Shown piece by piece: positions 1 to 11,099 of a stretch of 64,000 nt of DNA. The stretch is from NCBI GenBank assembly GCA_014529385.2, contig CM043960.1, forward strand, positions 24,714,896-24,778,895. The letters run 5' to 3'. Position 1 is the stretch's first letter. Each line of letters opens with the position of its first letter. A model generated the notes under the pieces. It was not told the DNA's origin and ran no database searches. It worked only from the letters and a program-made list of their open reading frames with translations. Source of the DNA: Adiantum capillus-veneris (lineage: Eukaryota; Streptophyta; Polypodiopsida; Polypodiales; Pteridaceae). A program made the translations under genes and the position numbers.

Positions 1-1736
1 GTACAACCTATGGGGGTTTCTGAAAATGTTACAAATTAGCCTATTACTGATGTAGATGTACATGATGTACTTGATGAGGAAAGGGATGAAAATGAGCAGG
101 CTAGAGGTATGCCCAAATGGCTGGTGCACACTTTGCGTGATAGTAAATTGGATGCACCTTTGTCTAGTCGTACTTGTTTAGGCTCTCGCCATGCATCTTA
201 TGCATCAGATTTTTATGCTTTGGCTGTGTCTAGCCTACATAACGTTAAGGAACCTCTGTCTTTTGATGAAGCACAGAATTCATAAAATTGGATGACTGCC
301 ATGCAATCATAATATGATGCACTTATAGAAAATGACACATGGACTTTATGTAATTTGCCTCCTAGCAAAAAGGCCATTGGTACGGAGTGGGTTTACAAGT
401 TGAAACGCAAGCCGGATGGTGAGATCGATCGCCATAAGGCTCGACTTGTTGCAAAGGGTTATGCACAGCAAAAACGCATAGATTATGAAGAGACTTTTGC
501 TCCCACTTGTCGTATGACTATTGTGCATTTTCTATGTGCATTGGCAACTCATTTCGGTTGGGATGTACATCAATCAGACATTGTTACTGCTTTCTTGAAT
601 GGTGACATATTTGAGGAAGTTTATGTAATGCAGCCTCGCGGTTTTGTCATAAAAAAACAAGAGGACAAAGTGTGCAGATGTAAGAAGGCTTTGTATGGGT
701 TGAAGCAATCTCCTCGTGCTTGGTATGAGAAAGTTGACACTCATTTGGTCAAACGAGGCTTTCGTAACAGTCCAACAGAAAGCACATTGTATGTAAAGCG
801 TGAGGGTGATGTACTTCTCATTGTGGTTCTTTATGTCGATGATTTGCTGATCACTGGACCAAATGAGAGACATATTGCTGAAATTAAGGATGATTTGAAT
901 GCTACTTTCAATATGAAAGATTTGGGATTGTTGCATCGTTACTTGGGTATACAGTTTAAGCAATGTGATGGTGGTATTGCCTTGTGTCAGAAAAGTTACA
1001 TAGAGACATTGCTATGTAAGTTTGGACTTGAGGATTGCAAACCTATTGCCACTTCCATGGAAACAGGTTTGAAGTTGAGTCTGCATGATGCTGGCGATCC
1101 TGTTGATGTCACTCTTTATCAAACTATTGTTGGCTGCCTCATTTATGTATGCAACACGAGGCCGGATATTCAGCAAATTTATGCATAGCCCATGGTCTAA
1201 GCATTGGCAGGCTGTCAAGAGGATTTTCCTCTACCTTAGTGGCACTTTACATCTTGGCTTGTTTTATCCCAAGGGGGGATCATTGCCCCCAGACTTACAT
1301 GCTTTTTCGGACTCAAATTGGGTTGGTTGTTTTGGCACGCGAGTGTCCACCAAGTTGTGAGGCTGAGTACATGGCAGTCTTCACAACTACGGTTGAGTGT
1401 GCATGGCTCAGACGCCTTATGGCTGATTTGGGTGTTGGACAGAACACTGCCAACACTATCTACACTGACAGTCAGAGCACATTGCCAGTTGCGAGGAACC
1501 CAATTTTTCATGCTCGCACAAAGCACATTGAGGTGCATTACCACTATGTCAGGGAGAGGCTCTCAGCAGGAGAGATAAGCTTGGCTTATGTGCCAACACA
1601 TGACAACCTTGCAGATCTTTTCACAAAGGCATTGTCTTGTGAGAAGCTTGAAGCTTTCCGCAAAGCTTTGGGCTTACTCCCCGATCATGTCCTCAGGGCA
1701 TGGCACTTCCCTTTACTCATGTGCCAGCTCTCGTTC
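1..1736 (+). pseudogene. Ty1/copia pol remnant: reverse transcriptase and RNase H
   Basis: This is the 3' half of a copia polyprotein, which copies element RNA into cDNA. Frame 1 reads from base 1 to 1188 with three early stops (about 40, 283 and 310) and then a clean RT: the EWVYKLKRKPDG and HKARLVAKGYAQ blocks, the AFLNGDIFEEVY block and the catalytic YVDD at 832-843. At about 1180 the reading shifts frame (HSPWSKHWQAVKRIFLYLSG), then shifts again into RNase H (CEAEYMAV, DSQST, HIEVHYHYVRE, THDNLADLFTKAL). About 30 residues normally found between the RVSTK and CEAEYMA blocks are missing near 1350. The 5' part lies outside the window. The element is dead by frameshift and stops, but the RT block is well preserved, so it is not very old. 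Confidence 0.93.
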
Positions 1737-1748
1737 ACCACATCACTC

Positions 1749-1759
1749 CAGGGGGGAGT
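1749..1759 (+). other. Polypurine tract of the copia element
   Basis: A purine run (CAGGGGGGAGT) lies directly against the TGTT start of the LTR. This is the expected site of plus-strand DNA priming. Its position fixes the LTR start at 1760. Confidence 0.8.
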
Positions 1760-1985
1760 TGTTACCATATACATGTGGTAGTGATGTGTGTGAACACACT
1801 AGGACCGCCGAGGCATTTTTTCCCTCTTTAGGAGGTTTTTCCCCCGAGCATTGTATATACGCCCATCACTCTAGGGCTATCTATCTTTCCATTGCATACT
1901 AATAAACACACTCTCTATCGTGTGCCTTGAGCTTCCTTCATCTTCTCCAAGCTGTGTGTATTTCTCTGCAACCCTAATTCCAACA
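1760..1985 (+). repeat. Copia 3' LTR, 226 bp
   Basis: The repeat begins TGTTACC after the polypurine tract and ends CCAACA, giving TGTT...AACA terminal inverted ends. It carries a TATA-like TGTATATA at about 1851-1858 and an AATAAA-like AATAAACA at about 1901, so it holds its own promoter and polyadenylation signals. The next base resumes gypsy pol sequence, which places the insertion boundary at 1985/1986. The target duplication would be CGAAG (1986-1990); its partner is outside the window. Confidence 0.82.
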
Positions 1986-1987
1986 CG

Positions 1988-2915
1988 AAGGATAGTTTGT
2001 GTCAGTTATAGATAGTTATCCTTCCAATCGTGAGGATGATTTCTATGTTGCCATGACAGTAGGTATTGTTGCTATTGGGGCCGTGTTGCTGCAAAAGGTA
2101 GACAAGAGCTACACGCACATCTACTTTGAGAGCAGGGTGATAAGTTACGGAGGGATGACCTACACCGAATCGGAGTAGTGGGTGATGGCTTTGGTCTTCG
2201 CATGCAGGAAGTTTAAAGTGCACTTGATTGTATGCAAGTTTTATATGCTGACATCTAATAATATATTACCTGAAGTGGTGCTACATTTGAAACTAGGGAA
2301 GTGTATTATGAAGTGGGTGTTAGAGCTACAAGAGTTTGAGTTCAAGTTCAAGATTGATTATACCAGCCAGTCCTACTTAGCAGACGTTTTGGTCAATAAG
2401 GGTGTTGATTTACTGGTATATCCTAGGGTCGTGCGAGATGAAGCTAGAGAAGAGCTCGATTTGGAAGGGTCTTTTACCATGTGGTTCGATGGAGCGTATA
2501 GGATAGTAGTGCAAAAAGCAAGAAGTAGTGTGATAATACAAGACCCATAGGGCAAGGTTATCTTTTCCAAAGCCTGTGACCTTGAGGATGTCCACACCAG
2601 CAATGAAACTGAGTACCTCACTCTTTATTTAGGTCTGAAGCAGTGTGTAGAGTTTGGAATTTCCAAGCTAGTGGTGAAAGGTGATGCACTATTGGTTATC
2701 AAGTAGCTCTTCGGCCAATGGCAGGTAAAGAGGGATTCCTTGAAGCATTGATTTTTTTCCATTAAGAAGCTGTTAAAGTTCTTTGAAGCCATACAATTTA
2801 AACATGTCAAGAGAGAGTAGAACCAAGAGGCGGATCAACTAGCCAGTAGCAGAGTATACATGCATGTTGCAGGTAGGGAGACCTTGAAGGAGGTAGAGGA
2901 CTTTTAGAGCACGGG
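1988..2915 (+). pseudogene. Ty3/gypsy pol remnant with two RNase H domains (Tat-like)
   Basis: The frame at 2030-2400 reads as the end of a gypsy RT and its own RNase H (FYVAMTVGIVAIGAVLLQ, then KCIMKWVLELQEFEFKFKID and LADVLVNKG). From 2470 a second RNase H domain follows: MWFDGAY, ETEYLTLYLGLKQCVEFGI, VKGDALLVIK, then QFKHVKRE and N-EADQLAS near 2820-2850. A second, archaeal-type RNase H after the RT-linked one is typical of the Tat lineage of plant gypsy elements. Stop codons at about 2548, 2704, 2749 and 2818 kill it. The upstream RT is cut off by the copia insertion that ends at 1985. Confidence 0.85.
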
Positions 2916-3009
2916 CCAATGTCCAGGGAGTTTGTCTAAACTACAAAGGAGAAGAGTTGTTCAAAAGGCTTGCAAGTTCAATTTAATTGGCAAAAACCTG
3001 ATGACACCT

Positions 3010-4115
3010 GATGGAGTTCTAAGGAGGGTGCTCTACAAAAAGAGTGTTGGCATGGTCTTGGAGCAATGCCATGAGGAAAGCGGACATTAGGGGAAAGATC
3101 ACGTACTGTTCTGAATTCTTAGAGCAGTTTTTTTGGTGGCCTTCTATAGTGCGGGATGTGCACTATTGATGCAAGACATGCCACGAGTGTCAGACCATGG
3201 GTGAAAGATGCCTGGTAGCCGAGTCACAGGGGGCTATTATAACCCGAAATGCTTTTGAGAGGCGATTTTCAGAAGTTATCGGTCCACTCACTAAGTCAAC
3301 GGGTGGTAAGAAGTACATTTTGGTAGCCATAGACTACATTAGGAGGTGGGTCGAGGCCAAGGGAGTTAAAGGAGTAAATGTTGGTATTGTGGCTTAGTTT
3401 GTCTTTGATTGCATTTTTTGTCATTTGGGAGTGCCCTGGGTGCTCATTTCTAATAGAGGTCAAGGGTTTTGAAGCAAGTTGGTGCATGCATTAGTAGAAA
3501 AGTTGGGCATTAAACATCGTTCTTCACCCTATCACCCCCAGTGCAATGGTCTAGTGGAGAGTGTCAACGTGCAGATCATCAAGATGCTTACAACGTATGT
3601 GTACAAGAAGAAGCTAACCTTGAGAAGTTCTTATGGGCATACATGACATCCTACAAGGTGGCTACAAATGTTACTCCATTTGAGACGGTTTATGGTAAAG
3701 AGGCAGTGCTACCAGTGCATGCACAAGTAGGAGCTTTGAAGGGTATGCAACAAATCCATGCCACACAGCAAGATTAGTCTTGAAGCCTTGCAGATGAACA
3801 AGGAGGCAATAACAGATTTCTAAGTGAAGCAACGGGAGAAGCGGGTTGCCAAGTTCAACAAAAATGTGTTGAGCAAGAAGATACATGAAGACAACTTAGT
3901 GATGAACTATGAGAGCTATCTTGATTTCATCTTCAAGTGGACATGTCCATATAAAGTGCATAAGGCCTTTCCTAATGGGACCTATCAAATGGTGCGGGCA
4001 AATGGCAAGTTTCTACTCACAAGGTGAATGGTGTGCGGCTTAAGTTGTACTTTGACAAGGTTTTAGTGCCTAATGTGCATCAAATTGTGTTCAAGGGGGT
4101 TGGGCAACCCACCTA
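3010..4115 (+). pseudogene. Gypsy integrase remnant
   Basis: This continues the gypsy pol. A decayed HHCC zinc region (CHEESGH then C-TCHECQ, to about 3192) is followed by the core: GPLTKSTGGKKYILVAIDY, RWVEAKGV, LGVPWVLISNRGQGF, LGIKHRSSPYHPQCNGLVES. Relative to the family, the first catalytic Asp (usually in a D-I/F-GP block) and the second (usually SDRG; here SNRG) are lost, while the Glu in GLVES remains. Frameshifts occur near 3580. The C-terminal domain follows to about 4115 (KQREKRVAKFNKN, PYKVHKAFPNGTYQM). It cannot encode an active integrase. Confidence 0.85.
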
Positions 4116-6240
4116 AGTAGAAATGGCATGCAATGGATATAAAGCTTTTGTACATACCTTGTACATATTGTTGCAATCTTTCAGTTTGCTTGGTTGTCTC
4201 CTAGATATTTGCAGAATTGAGGTTCAATAAGCATGCTTGTTGTTGAACATGAATGTTCAAAAAAGGGGTTGGGAAATGATGGTGCATCCAAAGATGGTTG
4301 GTGCTAGCAGTAGGCACATGCATGGGTATGTACGCTGACAGGTGCAAGCTAGAGTACTAAAGCATGTGTAAAGGTCTTGGGCAGCGGATATGTATGCTCA
4401 ATGTGTTTTTTGGGCAAAATGCTCTACAATGGTGCCTATCAAAGGTGGAAAGTCCAGGTGTCGAGAGTGCTGGGAATATGGCAAGATGTGGTGTTTGAGG
4501 TGCTTTCGAGGCCGGTCTAGACAGCTCCTCAATCAGAGCTACAAGGTAAAAGTTATTACAGTTTGAAGGTGAAGTGCTTTGCAGATCCCCACCGGATTGG
4601 GCAAGTGCAAATGAATGGTCATGGATGATGTAAATGGATAGACTCAAGGTGCCTAAATTGTGGTGCATGCCGATCTTTATCGCCAATTGAAGCTCAAATG
4701 GGCAAGTTATGGGCCGATGAAGTTTTCAAGGAGGCCAGTACTAGCATAATTTGACCACCTTGATAGGCGTACTGACAGAAATCTTTTTGGGCTCACCAAG
4801 GTTCCTAGGATTAGTATGCAACATGTAAAGTTAACCAGAATTTACCGCTCATCAATTGGGTTCTTGGGCGACAAGATATGGCAGGTTGAAGTTGGGAGCA
4901 ACTGCCAGGGAAGTGGGGACATATGATTTTTTGCCAAGGTCGGTAATGCTAGGACTTTATAAGGTAGGCATCTAAGATCGAGGTAGGAAATTGGAGTGTT
5001 CCAAATATGGTGCAAGAAGACGGTTTTTTTGAATCTCTGGTCGGAGGATTTTTGAAGGCTTTGGGGGTAGAGGTACGTGGTAGTGCCACATGGCCTTCAG
5101 ATAGCCCCACATGGGGTATGAGGGACTCCCTGTTCATTACATATATATTCCAATGTGAATAGTTCATTGGCATCACAAGGAGGAAGAAAGATCTCCCCTT
5201 GAGGCCCACCATGGTATGGGCGCTGTCGAGTGTGCGTCGATAGTGTTTGGCGGGTGTGTCGGCACGGCAACAACACTGTTTGATGTTGGGCGGCCTTGCT
5301 AGGTGACAGTCGGGAGTTATGATATTGGTGACATGGAATTTGGAGCCCGTAAAGGCAGTTTCTCACGTGTTGTCCTCGAGGGGCCCCCTTTTTAATTGAA
5401 GGCAGGGGAGCACTAGTGCCCCCCCCCCCGGAGCTCATGAGGATGTGAGAGAGAGGAGGACAGTCCACAAAGGGAGAATCAAACCCTTCAAAAATTGCAT
5501 AGTCGAGCATTCGAAAGGACCAAGGAGGAAAAAGTTTTTGAAACTGGGCGGGCACCTCTATAAAAAAATACATTTTATCACTTTCGGGGGATATTTTTGG
5601 TTCTGGGGCAGTTTTCTGCCGGTGAAGCCTCAAGGGTGTGTTTTTTTCAAGTTGGCCATGGTTTTTGGCGCTCGTAATGTTGTATAAGCTTTTTTGAAGC
5701 AAGATTTTTCCCTATTTGGTGGTTATTCTCCCCTTCCCCCTTCTCTTTCTCCTGCTCTTGTTTCTTTTTTTTTTTGTCGTGGTGTTGGCAGTGTTGGTGC
5801 TTGTGTGGAGAGAGTGAGATGGAGCAGTTGTGTGTGTGTTGAGAGGGTCGAGGTGGACCGCGGCGGTGTGTGAGTGTGAATATATAGTGATCTTCTCGAG
5901 CATTTGTACATTGGTTTGTGTGTAAGCGGTGGTTTGTAAGTGTAATTTGGTTGTTTTAAAGGTGTTCTTGAGAGGATAGGGGTGTGGTGAATGCCCTGAG
6001 CTATATGAAAGCCATTGTGTTGTGTTTCGGGTGTGTTTCAGGATGGTCCTATATTTGGCGGGTAAATTATAGAAGCTATGTATGTCTACATGATTTTGAA
6101 AAAGGGTAAATTAACAATTCCCTTATACATACAAGTCAAAGGTCTGAAAAAACCCACCATGTTATGATTATAAAAGTTACTATATACACATGTATCTATA
6201 CATATTTTTGAAAAAATATGGAAGACGAGAAATGAGGAAT
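4116..6240 (+). other. Gypsy 3' untranslated region and probable LTR, no gene
   Basis: No convincing coding sequence was seen. A purine-rich run (AAAAAAGGGGTTGGGA, about 4260-4275) is followed by a TGATGG that could start a 3' LTR. The 3' LTR end could not be fixed. The stretch contains a C12 run at about 5421, TATAAA-like sites near 5559, and a T-rich block around 5760. A 201-codon minus-strand open frame (5097-5702) resembles no known protein and is probably chance. Confidence 0.4.
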
Positions 6241-6243
6241 ATT

Positions 6244-6283
6244 CTCACACACACTCTGTGTGTGTGTGTGCGCGCACGCGCGC
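6244..6283. repeat. (CA)n/(TG)n/(CG)n microsatellite
   Basis: Alternating purine-pyrimidine tract: CACACACA, then TGTGTGTGTGTG, then CGCGCACGCGCG. The mixed CA/TG/CG alternation is the classical Z-DNA-prone composition. Confidence 0.85.
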
Positions 6284-7950
6284 CACAACTCCGGCTATCG
6301 AGAGTATAGAGCTTTGGTAAAGGTGTAATGGAATTGGCCTATTTAATTTGAGAGTAGCGGAAATTAATGAGAGTACTTTTGAGAAACTTTGTGAGCATAG
6401 CGGGTGAACATAATTGAAGATAGCAACATAATCATAGCAATTAGTTAACTTGGCATGATCAATACTTTTGCAAGAGAGAGAATTTAGAGAACATGACAAG
6501 AGTTGAGGACCGGATTTATGTGGAGCCGGTCCCCCCTCCAATAGGCATTTGTATTATGATTTCTCCCATTAAGAGAGACTTGTTACAGTACAATCTTTGT
6601 GTTCCTTGTGACCTAGGTGATGCAATGAAGATGGAAAGCTTCATGCATCACAAACATAACATAAACTTGAAGAAAGCTTTAACTATCCCAAGCCTCAGTC
6701 CCAAGACCTCAAACACCTTCGAAGGTGGAGAGAGCTAGCAAGGAATGAGGGTAGGGAAGAGGAAGAAGAAACATTTCGTAGGAGAAAGAATCAGTTCCTC
6801 ACTTATCATAACTCTTGTTGCTAGCATACATAATAGCATAGTAATGAAGAAGAAGGAGATGGCAAGCTTAAGCATTGAAGCATGGCTCTTGGTTGGATTT
6901 GCACTCCATATCCAAGAGTGTTGGTGTAGGCTCTCAACCTCTACTTGCTTGGAGAAGGAGAGGGAGTTCTTGCACTTTGCATAGCACACAATGAAAGTGT
7001 TTGTGAGTGGACCCCCCTAAGCAACCCCCTAGCTTACTTGGGTCGACCCCCCCTTGTAGCTCATGCTTGAAGCTCATTGGACCCCTCGAGGCCTAGCCAA
7101 TCACAAGCAGGAGGCATTACAAGCAGCAAGGGTAGCCTTGAGACAAGTGTCCCCCTTTCCCCTTTGAGAGAGAGGGCTAGATAAATTCTAAATCAATTAA
7201 TTAAATCTCTTAAATTATTATTGGACCCCTTGGGTGGCCAACCAATAGGCTTTAGGCACACCATGAGGGCAACATGAGGAGAAACTTGACAAGTATCCCT
7301 TTTGCTTTCTTTGTACCATGCATGCCTTGTGTGAGTGTGTGGGTGTTCTCTCTCATCCCCCCTCATGTAGGGCTCGCCCCCTCCTTGTAGGGATTGAATC
7401 TTTGACTTTTTGACACCTCAAGCCCCTCATGCATAGGCCCAGTTCCCACCACAAGCTTGGCCGTTAAGCACTTTAAGCTTGGGATAGGTTCGCACCTTAA
7501 GTGCAACCCTAGCATCTCAAGCATGTCAAGCACCTCAAACATCTCAATAATTAAGCACCTCAAGCACCTTAGTCATCAAGCATGACAAGCAGGACAAGCA
7601 CCTCGAGCTGGGTCGGGTTCCCGCACCTCAAGCTCAGCCCTAGCTTACCTAAGGTCAAAGGCCTTTTACACACATTATTGGAGGTCTTCAATGAAGCTAA
7701 CCCTAAGGTCTTATGCTCCATTTGTTAGCCTTGCTCTTTGATAGACCATCTCTCATTTGGGCCCCTTTACCATTGGCCCCGTGTTGAGATAGATCTATAA
7801 GCACATGTCTATATCTTAACACTTGTTCCCGTTTATTCTCCCACATTAAGTGATCAATTTAATATGAGAAAATCATTTGGGTTGGTTAGATATTAGATAT
7901 TAGATTTTATGACAAAAGGCGCTTATGAAAAGAGCTACACACACATACAC
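6284..7950. other. Intergenic, no recognised gene
   Basis: Short open frames only (the longest about 84 codons at 6735-6989), none recognised. Between about 7500 and 7620 the short motif AAGCACCTC recurs in an irregular series. No LTR or terminal repeat was seen. Confidence 0.5.
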
Positions 7951-9400
7951 ACTTTTTTTTGTAAATCTACTTTGATTAATTACAAGTGGGAAACCTCAAA
8001 GCGAGGAAAACCCATGAAAAGAAAGGGATACAAAAAGCGGAGCACTATGAGGCTCCGAAGGCTAAAAACAGTCAAAGTAAGTCCTATAGGTATCAAGAGT
8101 GATATCTCCAGCATCATAGGCAAAATGCAGTGCTTGACCAAGAGATAATTTGAAATAGGGGAAGGGATTAATAGAAGTGCCTTGGAACATTAAGGAGTTC
8201 CTATGGTGCCAGATGGCCCACATAGTCCAAAATCTGACCCAGCTGAAGAACACCGCAAACTGAGATTGCCGTGATTGGAGCACTCCAAAAAGCTAAAAGC
8301 ATCTACGAAAAGAGTCGCAAGGAAAATGAAGCCGAAGAGTAGTCGACACTTTTCGAATGAAGGATCTGGAGTGACGACAATGCCACAGTAAGTGTGGCAC
8401 GGTCTCCTCAGCTTCAAGGCATCTGGGACACGAGAAGACGCAATATGCCGAGCATGTAACACATTGCCAACAAGTAGAGCTCCCACCAAGCAGCGCCACA
8501 AGAAAACACATTCCTTCAAAGGCAGATGACTCTGCTAAATGCGAGACAATGTGTGTTGCCACCACAAGGATGACTCGGAAAGCGACCATAGCTAATTACC
8601 CTGATGCACAATCCATACATCAGATTGAAGGATGGCATATACACTACTAGCTGGAGATGCAGTCCAATCTAGTAGTAGCCAGATTCTAGTTAGAGAAGCA
8701 AGAGTCCACATCCAAAGGAGGAATGGGTGAATGAGCAGCAAGCATCCTTTGAATCTCCCTCCAGAGAGGAGAATAGTGAAGACCCAACCGAAAGCAGGAC
8801 ACTGCATCAGCGAACGAAAGAACAAAACCCGAGTCATCAACCACTTGATGCACCCGACAGATTCCTTTTTGGGAAAGAAAATACGCTTGGCAAGGAGACC
8901 GTTGAACCAAAGTCGAAGTGAAAGCCCTGCTCCAATGCAGATTCGCATTTGGCTTGGAATTGTCGACAATTCCAAGCCAAATGCGAAGTGACAACCTTCG
9001 AGTCAACAATTAGAGAAGAAGTAAAGGGACATCCAAGAACATGTCCTTCAAGCTTCCCAAAAACCGTCCCAATAAGTCGGTTTCCTATGACCAAAAGATG
9101 GGGTGACAATGTGCGTACACAAATGTGTAACCATGAGAGCCTAGGGTTGCTGCTGCTATACCAAAATTGGCAACAACATAGCTTTCCGAGCCAGAAGAAG
9201 ACGTAGCAAGTCCAAAATATTTAACCCTTTAAGCCGCTTGGAAGAACACAGCTTGTCCATAGATAGAAGCCGAAGACCCTTCTTGCTAGAGGAGGTCCGC
9301 CAAAAATGCTCTAAAAATATTGGACATGAGGGATTGTACCAAATGTTAACTTTGAAGGTGGTAAGGAGGGAAAAAATCACTTTTTTGACCTGCAAGGCCG
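7951..9400 (-). mobile_element. LINE (non-LTR retrotransposon) 3' end, broken
   Basis: On the minus strand a frame-shifted reading gives the end of a plant LINE ORF2. First comes the post-RT block (SSSKKGLRLLSMDKLCSSKRL then LNILDLLRLLLARKAML, 9330-9160). Then comes the RVT zinc-binding region (ECVFLWRCLVGALL, CPRCLEAEETVPHLLWHCRH, 8515-8380) and the terminal WAIWHHRNSLMFQG block (8225-8180). The C-x2-C...H...C pattern matches the zf-RVT family. A T run at 7953-7960 is the probable poly(A) tail. RT and endonuclease are missing, as expected of a 5'-truncated insertion. Several frameshifts make it dead. Confidence 0.82.
8942..8987. repeat. Perfect 46-bp palindrome
   Basis: The two 23-nt halves are exact reverse complements centred on GTCGAC at 8962-8967, with no loop. 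The arms read TTCGCATTTGGCTTGGAATT on the left and the mirror on the right. It lies inside the LINE reading frame, where family members would not be expected to carry a palindrome. Confidence 0.95.
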
Positions 9401-9512
9401 TTTGAGGTCCGTTCAGAAAATTCCAAACCCGCGCTCAGCTCTGCCAAGCCGAATTTGACTCGCATGCCACTCGCGTTGAGGAAATGCCATGCTTATGGTT
9501 TGGAATTCAGTG

Positions 9513-9515
<3 letters not shown>

Positions 9516-9546
<31 letters not shown>

Positions 9547-9665
9547 TCACTCACTCTCTCTCTCTCTCTCACACACACACTCACTCACTCACTCACTCAC
9601 ACACACAATCTCCTTACGACTACTCTACAGCTTCGTTAGCCTGCCAAAAGAAACAGAATTTGGCT

Positions 9666-9737
<72 letters not shown>

Positions 9738-9738
9738 A
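9516..9738. repeat. Compound (CA)n/(CT)n/(CACT)n microsatellite cluster
   Basis: (CA)n from about 9517 to 9545, (CT)n, a CACT-rich series up to 9606, then (CT)n at about 9668-9696 and (CA)n at about 9703-9736. Open frames here are only poly(Thr-His) or Ser-Leu translations of the repeats. Confidence 0.95.
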
Positions 9739-11009
<1,271 letters not shown>

Positions 11010-11099
11010 GCTAACAAGAAATCATGCAAAGTCTTGGTTCACAAAATGAGCACTCTTCTAATTGTTCTTAAATGCAAGCAACACACATATAAGCATAAC

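Noticed and set aside
4357-4686. 109-codon minus-strand frame
   Set aside because: No family match, overlapping the probable gypsy 3' region.
5097-5702. 201-codon minus-strand open frame
   Set aside because: No recognisable domain; it lies in a probable LTR with homopolymer runs and odd composition.
6045-6070. TTTGGCGGGTAAATT, resembling a gypsy primer-binding site
   Set aside because: Too short and not preceded by a definable LTR end (CA), so it was not annotated.
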